Assembly: GCF_022399565.1 (NCBI RefSeq)
Contig: NZ_JAJTUT010000006.1
Span: 1 to 64,000, forward strand
DNA length: 64,000 nucleotides
Reading direction: 5' to 3'
Origin: Flavobacterium algicola
GTDB taxonomy: Bacteria; Bacteroidota; Bacteroidia; Flavobacteriales; Flavobacteriaceae
This document shows positions 1 to 10,600 of this stretch, in pieces. The position numbers and the translations under genes were made by a program. Positions within the stretch are counted from its first letter, which is position 1; the number at the start of each line of letters is the position of its first letter. Under the pieces are notes generated by a model. It worked only from the letters and a program-made list of their open reading frames with translations, made no database searches and had not been told where the DNA came from.

Positions 1-1
1 A

Positions 2-2041
2 ACAATTCCGTTAGCGAATACGCCACCAGTTGCGACCTTAACAGCTTCTCCAAGTATAGTAAATGACGGATCTGCCAAAGCAGTTGCAGCATTAACGGCT
101 ACTGATGCAGATGGGACGATAGTTACAACAGGTTATAGTGTAACGACATTGCCATTGGCAAGTCAAGGAGTATTATACTTAAATGATGGAGCAACACCAG
201 TTACAGCAGGTACTTTATTGAGTGCAACGGATGCTGCAGGATTAACATTTATTCCAGCACCGGGCTTTACGGGTAATGCTACGTTTGCATACACAGCGAC
301 TGACAATGATGGCGCAGTTGATGCCACACCACCAGTAGTTACAATTCCAGTGACCAATACACCACCAACGACAGATGATAAAACGGCTACAACGTTGACA
401 AAAAACGATACGGCACAAAGTCTACTTGCATTAACAGGAGCAGATACAGATGGCGCAGTAGTTGCTTATATTGTCAAAACATTACCATCAGCGGCATCGG
501 GTAATTTATACCTAGCTGACGGAACAACAGCGGTTACATTAAACCAAGAGTTAACGCTTGCACAAGCAGCAGGATTAACATTCGCACCAAAAGCGGACTT
601 TGCAGGGGAAACGACAAGTTTCACCGTAGCAGCTAGAGACAACGGAGGATTAGAAGATGCTTCACCAGCAACGGTAACGATTCCGTTAGCGAATACGCCA
701 CCAGTTGCGACATTAACAGCTTCTCCAAGTATAGTAAATGACGGATCTGCCAAAGCAGTTGCAGCATTAACGGCTACTGATGCAGATGGTACTATAGCAA
801 GTTATATTGTTACAACTTTGCCATTGGCTTCGCAAGGAGTTTTATACTTAGCTGATGGAATAACACCAGTGACAACTGCAACGGTTTTAACTCCAACGCA
901 AGCTGCAGGATTAACATTTATTCCAGCACCGGGCTTTACGGGCAATGCTACGTTTGCATACACAGCAACGGATAATGATGGAGCAGTTGATGCAACACCA
1001 TCTTCAGTTACTATCCCAGTGACCAATACACCACCAACGACAAATGATATCTCAATTACTTTGTTTAAAAATGGAGTAGGGCAGACAATCTCTCCTTTTA
1101 CCGGAGCAGATGCAGATGGTGCTATCAGTGGCTATTTAGTTACAAGTTTACCAAATCCATTATCTGGCGTATTAACTCTTAATGGTATTCCTATAGTGGC
1201 AGGTCAATACATAACAGTAGCTCAAAGTTCTCAGATTAAATTTACTCCAGATTTACTTTATTCATTAGATACTGCCACTTTCTTAATTGCAGCAGTTGAT
1301 AATGGAGGACTAGTAGATTTGAGTCCTGCAACAATCACTTTAACATTATTAGAAAATGCAAAAATCTCATTAATAAAGACAGCTGTATTTACTGATGATA
1401 AATATAATGATGGTTTCGCGCAAGCAGGGGAAACAATTAGGTACACTTTTGAAATTAGTAATCAAGGTGATGTTCCATTATTTAATGTAATGATTACTGA
1501 TTTATTACCTAATATTAAATTATACGGTTCTCCAATCCCAGTTCTTAACCCAGGAGAAGTAAATACTACAGCTTACTATGCTGATTATGCTCTAACGCAA
1601 GATGATATAAACAATGGTTCTGTAGAAAATCAAGCTATAGTTGAGGGTACATCTCCAAAAGGAGTTGTCGTAACAGATAGGTCTGATAATGCCGATAATG
1701 TAGGAGATGAACCTACCGTATTAGGTGTTACAGGTTGTGTGATTGAACCACTAACTGCTGTTTCGCCGAATGGTGATGGGGACAATGATATTTTTTATAT
1801 AAGAGGTTTAGAATGTTTTCCAGATAATACAGTAGAGATTTATAATCGTTGGGGAGTTTTAGTTTTTGAACGTACAAATTATAACAATAACGATAGGGCC
1901 TTTAAAGGTGTTTCAGAAGGTAGAGTTACTGTGTCCCAAGGGGCAGAGTTGCCAGAAGGGACTTATTTTTATGTTCTAAAGTATAAAGATAGCGAGTCAA
2001 ATGGACGTCAAAAAGCGGGTTACTTGTATATAAATAGATAG
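2..2041 (+). CDS. T9SS-secreted repeat adhesin, 5' end outside window (partial)
   Basis: The reading frame is open from the first bases, so the gene begins upstream. Two alternating Ig/cadherin-like domain types are seen, each starting with NTPP: A (from nt 17), B (356), A (692), B (1025), about 111-113 residues each and rich in D-A-D-G turns. A DUF11-like domain follows (nt 1356-1725, starting AKISLIKTAVFTD), then a C-terminal domain of about 100 residues (nt 1736-2038) with SPNGDGDN and EIYNRWG motifs, the gliding-motility-associated type-B (CHU_C/TIGR04131) T9SS signal. The protein should be exported by the type IX system and held at the cell surface. A PorP/SprF-like gene starts 54 nt downstream, the usual partner of type-B substrates. 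Ligand unknown. Confidence 0.85.
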   Translation, partial: TIPLANTPPVATLTASPSIVNDGSAKAVAALTATDADGTIVTTGYSVTTLPLASQGVLYLNDGATPVTAGTLLSATDAAGLTFIPAPGFTGNATFAYTATDNDGAVDATPPVVTIPVTNTPPTTDDKTATTLTKNDTAQSLLALTGADTDGAVVAYIVKTLPSAASGNLYLADGTTAVTLNQELTLAQAAGLTFAPKADFAGETTSFTVAARDNGGLEDASPATVTIPLANTPPVATLTASPSIVNDGSAKAVAALTATDADGTIASYIVTTLPLASQGVLYLADGITPVTTATVLTPTQAAGLTFIPAPGFTGNATFAYTATDNDGAVDATPSSVTIPVTNTPPTTNDISITLFKNGVGQTISPFTGADADGAISGYLVTSLPNPLSGVLTLNGIPIVAGQYITVAQSSQIKFTPDLLYSLDTATFLIAAVDNGGLVDLSPATITLTLLENAKISLIKTAVFTDDKYNDGFAQAGETIRYTFEISNQGDVPLFNVMITDLLPNIKLYGSPIPVLNPGEVNTTAYYADYALTQDDINNGSVENQAIVEGTSPKGVVVTDRSDNADNVGDEPTVLGVTGCVIEPLTAVSPNGDGDNDIFYIRGLECFPDNTVEIYNRWGVLVFERTNYNNNDRAFKGVSEGRVTVSQGAELPEGTYFYVLKYKDSESNGRQKAGYLYINR
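17..1350 (+). repeat. A-B-A-B alternating domain repeats inside the adhesin
   Basis: Domain pair A-B (675 bp, 225 codons) is followed by a second A-B pair. The first part of both A domains (from about nt 5 and nt 680) is nearly identical in nucleotides, whereas the last B domain has diverged. This indicates duplication of a two-domain unit rather than of single domains. The array may continue upstream of the window. Confidence 0.8.
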
Positions 2042-2095
2042 TAATAAAGTTCTGAGTGGTATTCATGATATCACTCAGATTTTAAAATAAAAAAG

Positions 2096-3025
2096 ATGAA
2101 AAACAAAATAGCAACATTGATTACGTTACTTGTAACGAGTTTAAGTTTTGCACAACAAGACGCTCAGTTTACACAATATATGTACAATACGATGGCTATC
2201 AACCCTGCTTATGCTGGTTTGAGAGAGAAGATGAGCATTTTTGCTTTGCACCGAACACAGTGGGTTGGCTTGGAGGGAGCGCCAGTGACCAACAATGTCT
2301 CGATACATTCTCCAATCAATGGAGGGAATATGGGACTGGGATTATCTATTTTAAATGATAAAATAGGTCCTTCAGATGAGACAGATATTGGTGTAAATTT
2401 CTCTTACAATATTAAAACAACAGAGAATTATACCTTGTCATTCGGAATAAAAGGATCGGTTAATCTATTGAATATTGATTTTACGAAGCTGACCTATCTA
2501 AGTCCGGCAGATCAAAGTTTTGAGAATAATATTGATAATAAATTCTCTCCAAATGTAGGAGCTGGAGTTTATTACTATTCTGATAATACTTATGTTGGTT
2601 TCTCAGTTCCCAGTATATTAGAGACCAAACATTTTGATAAATATGCAAATGATGGAGCGACGAGCTATATTGCCAAAGAGAGACTGCATTATTTCTTAAC
2701 AGCAGGACATGTGTTTGATCTTACAGGAGATATAAAATTCAAGCCCTCACTTTTAACCAAATTGACGCAAGGAGCTCCGCTTCAAGTAGATTTGTCTGCC
2801 AATTTTTTAATCAATGATAAATTTGTTATTGGTGGCGCTTACCGCTGGAGTGCAGCTGTAAGTGGTATGGTTGGTTTTCAGGTATCCGATTCTTGGTTTA
2901 TTGGTTATGGATATGATTTAGAGACAACACGTTTGGCACATTACAATAGCGGGTCGCATGAGATATTTTTGAGATATGAATTATTCAACAAATACGATAG
3001 AATTGTATCGCCAAGATTCTTTTAA
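2096..3025 (+). CDS. PorP/SprF family type IX secretion outer-membrane protein, copy 1
   Basis: 309 residues with a signal peptide ending near SLSFAQ, then QDAQFTQYMYNTMAINPAYAG, the hallmark start of PorP/SprF proteins. The rest alternates short amphipathic strands typical of an outer-membrane barrel of about 14 strands and ends with an aromatic residue (PRFF). In Flavobacterium, SprF and relatives are needed for secretion or surface attachment of type-B CTD adhesins such as SprB; placement right after such an adhesin gene fits that job. It differs from copy 2 at only two residues (V/I and S/N in the GFSVP segment). The ompA-like gene follows after 16 nt. Confidence 0.9.
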   Translation: MKNKIATLITLLVTSLSFAQQDAQFTQYMYNTMAINPAYAGLREKMSIFALHRTQWVGLEGAPVTNNVSIHSPINGGNMGLGLSILNDKIGPSDETDIGVNFSYNIKTTENYTLSFGIKGSVNLLNIDFTKLTYLSPADQSFENNIDNKFSPNVGAGVYYYSDNTYVGFSVPSILETKHFDKYANDGATSYIAKERLHYFLTAGHVFDLTGDIKFKPSLLTKLTQGAPLQVDLSANFLINDKFVIGGAYRWSAAVSGMVGFQVSDSWFIGYGYDLETTRLAHYNSGSHEIFLRYELFNKYDRIVSPRFF

Positions 3026-3041
3026 ATCTAAAAAGACAAAC

Positions 3042-4985
3042 ATGAAAAAAATTATACTCAATATTATTTTAATCCTCTTTGTACAGCAGAATTTTGCGCA
3101 GAAAGCAAGCGTAGCCGCTGCCGATAAACAATATGAAAAATATGCTTATATCGAAGCCATTGCAACCTACGAGCGCGTCGCCAATAAGGGATACAAAGAC
3201 GAAAAGATGTTTCAGAAACTTGGAAACGCTTACTATTTTAATGCCAACCTTGCTCAAGCCGCGCATTGGTATGGAGAATTGTTTGCAATGAACCAAGACC
3301 AGGAGGCGGAATATTGTTACCGTTATTCGCAAAGTTTAAAATCGATTGGAGAGTATACCAAAGCAGATGAAATCATTGCCCTTTATAGTAAAAAAGCAGG
3401 AACAGATCAAAGAGCAATTTTATATGCCAAGGATAAAAACTACCTCGAGGATATCGAATCTAATTCTGGAAGATTTGCGATAGAAGATGCTGGAATCAAC
3501 TCAGAATATTCCGATTACGGAACTGCATTTTCAGGGAATAATTTAGTTTTTGCTTCAGCGCGAGATACTATAGGAGTTTCAAAAAAAGTATTTAAGTGGA
3601 CCAACCAATCTTTTACCAATTTGTACAGCGCATCAGTACAATCAAATGGAAAACTTAGTGCACCGGAGCGTTTCAGTAAAAATATAAATTCGAAGTTTCA
3701 CGAATCCACACCGATTTTTACAAAAGACGGAAGTACAATCTATTTTACACGTAATAACTATTTGGATGGTAAGAGAGGAAAAGATGCAGAACGAATTACA
3801 TTGCTAAAGATTTACAAGGCGACAGCTGTAGATGGTAAATGGCAGAATGTTATAGAACTACCTTTTAACAGCGATTCCTATAGCGTTGCGCACCCTGCAT
3901 TAAGCCCAGACGATACGGAATTGTATTTTGCTTCCAATATGCCTGGAACACTAGGACAATCAGATATTTTTAAAGTAACTATAAATAGTGATGGTACCTA
4001 TTCTACACCCGTTAATTTAGGCAGAGCAGTCAATACAGAAGGCCGTGAAACTTTTCCCTTTATAGCCGATGATAACGAACTTTTCTTCGCTTCTGACGGT
4101 CGACCAGGTTTAGGTGGATTGGATGTTTACCATACGAAGATTGGAGAAGGTACGATACCTACTTTTGGAGAAGTAGCCAATATGAACATGCCTATAAACA
4201 GTCCGCAGGATGATTTTGGATTGTTTATCGATAGCAAAAGTAGAATAGGATTTTTTACTTCCAATCGACCAGGAGGACATGGTTATGATGATATCTATAA
4301 ATTTAGCGAGATACCTTGCAAGCAAACCTTATCAGGGGTAATAAGTGATGCTGAAAGCAATGCGATCATACCCAATGCGATTGTTAATTTATATGACAAA
4401 GACCATAAACCGCTGCTGAATGTGACCACTGATGCTAATGGAAACTATGCCTTTGCCGTAGACTGCGGTCGAACTTATGTGGTAGAAGCTAAGAAAGAAC
4501 ATTATGAGTCGAATGAAGATATTACAATAATTCCATACCAATCGGGCACATCAACTTTGCCATTGAAATTGACAAAAGACGGATGTCATTTGATAGTGGG
4601 GACCGATTTAGCGAAATGTTTCAATATAAAGATGATTTACTTTGACCTGGATAAATCATTTATAAGAGAAGATGCTGTTGTAGAATTAGAGAAAATATTA
4701 GATGTTTTAAATCAATATCCAGCAGTTAAAATTGATATTCGATCACATACAGATTGCCGACAAACAGCAAAATACAATGAAAGTTTGTCTGACAGGAGAG
4801 CAAAATCTACGATGGCTTGGTTAGTTAAAAACGGTGTTGCGGCCAATAGATTAACAGCCAAAGGATATGGAGAAACACAATTGGTAAATGATTGTGGTTG
4901 CGAGCCAACCAATGAATCTAGTTGTACTGAGGAACAACACCAATTAAATAGAAGAAGTGAGTTTATCGTTACTGCGATTGATTAA
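3042..4985 (+). CDS. OmpA-family protein with TPR and PD40 repeats, copy 1
   Basis: The ATG giving MKKIILNIILILFVQQNFAQ is chosen because it starts a clean signal peptide; the frame stays open further upstream but would overlap porP and put a hydrophilic stretch before the signal. 647 residues: TPR-like helices (about 22-130), WD40-like PD40 repeats (about 155-400, SPDDTELYFASN type), a carboxypeptidase-regulatory-like beta domain (about 420-500) and a C-terminal OmpA domain (about 530-645) with NESLSDRRAKS, the peptidoglycan-binding helix. It probably anchors the neighbouring secretion/adhesin complex to the cell wall. It differs from copy 2 at about 14 residues. Confidence 0.9.
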   Translation: MKKIILNIILILFVQQNFAQKASVAAADKQYEKYAYIEAIATYERVANKGYKDEKMFQKLGNAYYFNANLAQAAHWYGELFAMNQDQEAEYCYRYSQSLKSIGEYTKADEIIALYSKKAGTDQRAILYAKDKNYLEDIESNSGRFAIEDAGINSEYSDYGTAFSGNNLVFASARDTIGVSKKVFKWTNQSFTNLYSASVQSNGKLSAPERFSKNINSKFHESTPIFTKDGSTIYFTRNNYLDGKRGKDAERITLLKIYKATAVDGKWQNVIELPFNSDSYSVAHPALSPDDTELYFASNMPGTLGQSDIFKVTINSDGTYSTPVNLGRAVNTEGRETFPFIADDNELFFASDGRPGLGGLDVYHTKIGEGTIPTFGEVANMNMPINSPQDDFGLFIDSKSRIGFFTSNRPGGHGYDDIYKFSEIPCKQTLSGVISDAESNAIIPNAIVNLYDKDHKPLLNVTTDANGNYAFAVDCGRTYVVEAKKEHYESNEDITIIPYQSGTSTLPLKLTKDGCHLIVGTDLAKCFNIKMIYFDLDKSFIREDAVVELEKILDVLNQYPAVKIDIRSHTDCRQTAKYNESLSDRRAKSTMAWLVKNGVAANRLTAKGYGETQLVNDCGCEPTNESSCTEEQHQLNRRSEFIVTAID

Positions 4986-5005
4986 TGCTTTTTGATACTG
5001 AAACA

Positions 5006-5040
5006 GAAAAAGACCATTTGTGAAAATGGTCTTTTTTTTT
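5006..5040 (+). terminator. Rho-independent terminator after ompA copy 1
   Basis: AAAAAGACCATT pairs with AATGGTCTTTTT around a short loop and runs into a T tract. The same structure follows copy 2. It lies between convergent genes and could also serve the regulator gene on the other strand. Confidence 0.8.
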
Positions 5041-5130
5041 ATGTAATTGTTATTTGATAAGCTTGCTTAGCTAATAGATACAATAAGTATCATCGAAATC
5101 TAAAATTTTAAATAAAGCGAATGATTGGAA

Positions 5131-5769
5131 TCAAAAATTTAATCCAGGAGGTTTGTTTAACAAGCTTATCAGTTCGACAATATTTTTAATCTTAAGTTTA
5201 TTGAATATTTTATTTTTATGAGTGCTAACTGTCGTTAGTTGTATGCTCAATTTATTAGCTATTTCAATATTACCATCACCTTGAATTAGCAACTCAGTAA
5301 TCTCTTTTTGGCGCATTGATAATTTATCAAGTGGATTTGCACTTTCTTTGTTGGTAGAATTATCAATAAGAGATTGTAGAATTGTAGGAGTTAAGTAAGA
5401 GCCTGTTTTTAATATAGTATCTACAGCTTTTGTAATTTCTTTTTTGGTACTCAGTTTGTTTAAATAACCATTGGCCCCCGCTACAATGTAAGGGCAAGCA
5501 TGTGTTTCTTCATTGTATACAGAAAAAATTAGAATTTTAATATCAGGTTGAATACTCTTTAATTCGTGAATCATATCAGTATTTTTACCACCTGGAATAT
5601 TAATGTCTAAGATGATTAGATCAATTTTTTTGCTTTTTAATGTTTTTAATGTTTGATTGTAATTTTCGGTAGTATAGATGTTGAACCCCTTAAATTTTTG
5701 CCCTAAAATTATCGACACTCCACTACTAACTACAACATGATCATCTACAATTAGTATTTCTTTTTGCAT
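5131..5769 (-). CDS. LuxR/NarL-type response regulator
   Basis: 212 residues. The receiver domain has acidic pocket VDD (residues 8-10), phospho-acceptor D55 in LIILDINIPG and conserved K105. A C-terminal LuxR-type helix-turn-helix (about 148-208) contains LSMRQKEITELLIQG and the recognition helix TTVSTHKNKIFNKL. It is the cytoplasmic partner of the histidine kinase 11 nt upstream in the same operon. The pair sits between the two adhesin-porP-ompA modules and points away from the second one, so these modules are plausible targets, but this is inferred from position only. Confidence 0.9.
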   Translation of the reverse strand: MQKEILIVDDHVVVSSGVSIILGQKFKGFNIYTTENYNQTLKTLKSKKIDLIILDINIPGGKNTDMIHELKSIQPDIKILIFSVYNEETHACPYIVAGANGYLNKLSTKKEITKAVDTILKTGSYLTPTILQSLIDNSTNKESANPLDKLSMRQKEITELLIQGDGNIEIANKLSIQLTTVSTHKNKIFNKLKIKNIVELISLLNKPPGLNF

Positions 5770-5780
5770 ATATTTTGATT

Positions 5781-7262
5781 TTAGTGAATATGATTAAGTT
5801 TAATCATAACTGTCGTCCCCTCATTTTTTTTACTAGAAAAAGAAATTTCTCCTCGTATAATTACTAATAATTCTAATACAAGGTGCAAACCAATACCATA
5901 AGTACTTAGAATTAATTTCTCTGGGTCGCGGTTATTAAAAAGATTTGTATAATAATCTATGATGTCTTGATTCATACCAATTCCTGTATCCTTAATACAG
6001 AAAATAATTTTACCTTCATTCGCTTCTGCTCCAATTTTCACAGTTCCATTATGGGTATTTTTTATAGCATTATCTAGTAAGTTATGTATAATGATAGAAA
6101 GAATTCTAATGTTTACTTTTGAAATTAAATTTTCATCTGTAGTATTAATTATTTCAACATCATTGTTACGAGCAATGTATTCAAAAAATGTTTTCTTATT
6201 CTCAATTAAGTTGTGTACCGAATATGATTTTTGGACATATTGCTTATCCTCGATGTATATTTTTGAATATTGAATTAAGGTTTTCGTAAATTGATAAAGT
6301 TGCGAAGATGATTTATGAATTGATGTCGCATATTTATGTAAAATAGGATCTTCTTTTTTCTTAGTTTCACTAGATAAATGCTTTGCAATTAATTGAATGT
6401 ATTTTAAAGGACTTCTGATGTCATGACTGATGGTTCCAATGATTTTTTTGTGCTGTATAATTTCTGTCGAAAGACTCTCCTTTGTTTTCTCTAAATCATT
6501 AATAATATTCTGCAAATGTTTTTTCTGAATGCTTAATTTCTGTTTTGATATTAAGATTTTTTTAATAGTTCCATTGTAGTATAATGAAATGGAACCAATT
6601 ATAAACATAATTAAAAGTCCATTTATAAAAAATAAATACTTTTTTGTTTGGCGTGTCCCATCTCCTAGTGATTGCGAAAAAGAATCCTGATTTATGCTAA
6701 TCTCATTGCTTATTGCATGAATATCGGTGAGTATTTTTTCTGAATTATAGCTTTCATTATTATCAATTTGCTGATGAATTTCTAATCCCAATTGGTAAAG
6801 TTCTCTGTTTAACCTATCTCCATTCTCCCACTCACCAATTGATTTTTTTAGGAATGGTAACGATTGAAAATTCTGAAATAGCCAAATCATATCATTTAAA
6901 TCATCCTCTGAATTCTCTCCTGCCAAAAATCCTTTTTTAATAATCGTAATGTCTTTACCATTTTGCATTGCGAGTCTAGCAGTCTCATCACCTTGCGGTA
7001 CTGATAGATGCTTTTTAAATAATTGCCAGTATTCTTCTTCTGTTGTAAATAAATAGGTGATTAAATTTCGAACTGCTTTATTATGGCCCTTTGAATAATG
7101 TGACTCACCGCTTATATAAGCTCTTGTAGCTGACAAAGTTTTGAGAGTGTAATAATTGGTCACTATCAACATTGCACAAGAGAATAATATTGTGATAATT
7201 AAATGTTTAGACTCTGTTTCTTTAATGTTTTTGTAGATCGAAATATATTTTTTTTTCATCAA
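5781..7262 (-). CDS. Membrane sensor histidine kinase
   Basis: 493 residues. Two membrane segments (about 21-39 and 209-228) bracket a roughly 170-residue helical periplasmic domain resembling four-helix-bundle sensors. Then come a coiled coil, a HisKA domain with phospho-accepting H280 (ISHDIRSPLKYIQ) and a HATPase domain with N box (LLDNAIKNTHNG), G1 box (DTGIGMNQ) and G2 box (YGIGLHL). It is the partner of the downstream response regulator. The start has two adjacent ATG codons; the first is used here. Its signal is unknown. Confidence 0.9.
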   Translation of the reverse strand: MMKKKYISIYKNIKETESKHLIITILFSCAMLIVTNYYTLKTLSATRAYISGESHYSKGHNKAVRNLITYLFTTEEEYWQLFKKHLSVPQGDETARLAMQNGKDITIIKKGFLAGENSEDDLNDMIWLFQNFQSLPFLKKSIGEWENGDRLNRELYQLGLEIHQQIDNNESYNSEKILTDIHAISNEISINQDSFSQSLGDGTRQTKKYLFFINGLLIMFIIGSISLYYNGTIKKILISKQKLSIQKKHLQNIINDLEKTKESLSTEIIQHKKIIGTISHDIRSPLKYIQLIAKHLSSETKKKEDPILHKYATSIHKSSSQLYQFTKTLIQYSKIYIEDKQYVQKSYSVHNLIENKKTFFEYIARNNDVEIINTTDENLISKVNIRILSIIIHNLLDNAIKNTHNGTVKIGAEANEGKIIFCIKDTGIGMNQDIIDYYTNLFNNRDPEKLILSTYGIGLHLVLELLVIIRGEISFSSKKNEGTTVMIKLNHIH

Positions 7263-7625
7263 AGAAGGATTAATTTAAATCAGATTTTGAAATTACAAAC
7301 CATAGATTTTTTAAAATTAGACGTACTACTTTTTAATAAATAATAAGAGGATTATCTCAAATATAACATTTTTTTATCAAATAATTCTAAATTATATGTA
7401 GGAATTAATCTAGTACCCCCTCGAAATTTTACGATAATAATATCGTTTTATATTTAGGTATTTGTAGTATTTTGTTTAGTATAAATTCTAAATATTGTTT
7501 TAAAGTTATGTTAATTTTGATTTAAAACACAAAGGTACATAAGGTCGAAGTACGATAAGTTTTGCAGTATAAATTGCAGAAATCCGGCCAGTATGCTTCT
7601 AGGGTAACCATTAAATCTATTGATT
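7263..7625. other. Divergent intergenic region between kinase and giant adhesin
   Basis: 363 bp, AT-rich, no gene. It must carry the promoters for the kinase-regulator operon (minus) and the adhesin (plus). A perfect hairpin ACGATA-ATAA-TATCGT lies at 7431-7446. No clear TAnnTTTG box was found close to the adhesin start. Confidence 0.6.
7431..7446. promoter_or_regulatory. Palindrome upstream of giant adhesin, possible operator
   Basis: A perfect 6-bp inverted repeat with a 4-nt centre in the shared promoter region of the kinase-regulator operon and the adhesin. It could be a regulator site or chance in AT-rich DNA. Confidence 0.3.
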
Positions 7626-10600
7626 ATGTCAAAAAAATACAATCATTCTAAAAAAGGAATTACTAAAAGAATCATTAGAATGAAGATGCAGTTATGCTAT
7701 GTAATAATGCTTTTCGCTGCAATTTTATCTGCGCCACGTATTTATGCACAGTGTAACTCAGATGCGCCAGTTCCTTTCACAAATAGCAATTTTGACGATT
7801 TATCGGTTACTTCTGTATCTTCGGGTGTTTGTACATCTTTATTAGGTTGTAGCATAGATAATGCAAATCGCTTGATAGATCCTTCTACGACTAATTATGC
7901 GACCGCAGATTTTGGAGCGGTCAGCGTATTAGCCACTCATACACTCACGATAACAGATGGTAATACCGTTTATGCAGCGGGTACTTATGCTGGATTTAAA
8001 ATCCAGAGCTCAAACTTGGTCAGCCTACTAGGTGGGATTAAAATTAAATTATATAATGGTAACACATTAACGAATACCTTTGAAACTGCAGGTTTATTAT
8101 CACTTTTGGACGGCGGTAATTATATATTGGGTGGAAATGCTACTATGCCCTTTAATAAAATTAGTATTGAATTAAGTACTGCACTTACAAGTGGAGCAAC
8201 AAATATTTTTCACGCAGTAATAAGAGAATATTGTGCGGGACCCACATTGGACTGTAATGAAAGCACGGTAATGAGTTTACCCAACTTTCCTGTAATTATC
8301 GATGCCGCAAATACTGGAATATCTGGTATAAGTGTTGGTAGCGTATCCAACGCAAATAATGCAGTTAGTGCTAGCACATCAGATTTTGCTTCTATAAACT
8401 TAACAGTTGGATTACTAGCTACGGGAAATATTGCTATTAAAGATCAAATCACAGATTACCCTGCTGGAACATTTGCGGGATTCGAAATTGAAAACACAAA
8501 TTTACTAAGCATTGGAGCACTAGGTAATGTTGTTGTAGCTACCTATTTAAATGGAATTTATCAAGAACAATTTTCAGGAAGTAATCTTCTAGTTGGTACT
8601 TCATTATTAAATGCTACAGGTCGAAATAAAATTGGATTTATCACTACCAAAGACTTTGATGAAGTTAAGTTTACGATCAATCAGGCTTTAAATGTCTCTT
8701 TAGGAACTACTCGAATTTACAGTGCGATCTTTCAGAAATTTTGTGTTGGTCCAGATTTGTCATGTAATGTAAAAACAGCCATGACGTCGCCAGAGTATCC
8801 TGTTTTTGTGAATTCAGTAAATTCTGGAATTAATGGAGTTGCATGTTTGCTTTGTGATATAAGTGGTCAGGACAATTTGGTAGATGCAGATCCAACAAAT
8901 TTTGCCTCTGTAAATTTAGCCGTGGGGGTGGGGACAAGTGCTAGTCTTTCTGTAAAGGATCAAATAACCGATTATCCAGCAGGTACGTTTGCAGGCTATG
9001 CTATTGAAAACCCTTCATTATTAAATGTAAATGCATTAGACGCGGTTACTGTAAATACATATTTAAATGGTATTTTACAAGATAGTGAGTCGGGAGGTGG
9101 AGCTTTAATCTCTGTAGGGACAGGCTTATTAGTCGGGACTAGTAAACAAACAATAGGATTTGTTACTTCAAAAGATTTTGATGAAGTTCAGATTGTTTTT
9201 CAAAATTTAGCTAGCGTAAATCTTGGAACAGTAAATGTTTACAATGCTATTTTTCAGAAATTATGTGCTCCAGTTGTTGCCTGTAATACTTCATATGAAT
9301 TATCAAATCCAGATTTCCCTGTTGTTATCAATCGAAGTAATTCAGGTATTGATGGCTTAGCTTGTGTCGCATGTGCCGTCAATGATACTGATAATTTATT
9401 AACTTCAAGTAATACCGATTTTGCAACCATAACTTTAACGGCGGCGGTTTCTTCTAGTGGTTCTGTTTCGGTAAAAGATCAGTTGTTCACATATCCAAAA
9501 GGTACATTTGCAGGTTTTAAAATATTTGACAATAATACTTTGTTACAGTTAAATTTGTTTCAATCATTAACAATAAGTTTATATAATGACGGTGTATTTC
9601 AAGAATCAAAATCGGGTAATAGTCTGATCGATTTAGGACTACTAGGAGGCGTAATTCTTGGCTCAGGACCTGGAGGTTATAATGTAGGTTTTATTGCTGA
9701 TTCTCCCTTTGACGAAATAAGATTATCAGTAAATTCACTTGCTAGTGTAATAAATACGATCAATGTATATGGTGCATTTGTAAATACCGCTAATAGCAAT
9801 GATGGAGGAACAGGTAATCTACAATGCAATTCATCTATTACACTTACAAAAGAGGGTGTTTATACTGATGAAAATGGAGATGGTATTACCAATGCTGGAG
9901 ATAAAATCAATTATACTTTTGGAATTAATAATACTGGTGCTGTTGATCTCACAAATGTTACATTGACAGATGATAATGCAACAGTAGTAGGAACTCCAAT
10001 AGGTGTTTTGGCAGCTGGAACTAGTAATACAACTTCATATTCTGCAAACTACACTATTACTCAAGCTGACGTTGATGCTGGAGTAGTTTACAATTTAGCA
10101 ACAGTTAATGCTGCAACACCTTTTGGAGGAGTTATTACAGCGACATCGACAGATCCGACTCCATGTGTTACTTGTCCAATAAATCCAGTTTGCCCTACAT
10201 GTACAGCAACGCCGCTGAGTCAAGATCCTGCAATAGCTTTCGTAAAAACAGCAGTTTACAACGGAGACCCAACTAAAGCCAAAGTAGGAGATATAATCAC
10301 TTATACTTTTACAGTAACCAATACTGGAAATGTATCCGTAAACAACATTGTAATCAACGATGCAAAATTGGGTGCAACCAATGTAGCTTTAGCACCAAGC
10401 GTATTAGCACCAACAGAAGTTGGAGTTGCAACAAGAAGTTACACGATCACCCAAGCCGACCTTAATTTAGGACATGTGACCAATACCGCCATTGCCACAG
10501 GTCAAGATGGCGATGGTAATACGGTAGAAGACATATCGGGAACTGCAGTGGATAATGACGACAGTACGATCACAACAATTCCGACCGATGGTAAATTAGC

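Larger units (their letters stand above)
2008..5036 (+). repeat. 3.03-kb direct repeat, copy 1 (porP-ompA block)
   Basis: Nearly identical to 14171-17199 (constant offset 12163). The repeat begins within the last 11 codons of the adhesin and ends inside the terminator. Upstream of the left edge the two adhesin genes encode similar C-terminal domains but differ strongly in nucleotides. Confidence 0.9.

Noticed and set aside
163..1446. Minus-strand proteins opposite the first adhesin
   Set aside because: They repeat with the adhesin domains and mirror its codons; no start signals of their own.
2976..3041. Longer N-terminus for the OmpA-family protein (and the same at the second copy)
   Set aside because: It would overlap porP and place a charged stretch before a good signal peptide.
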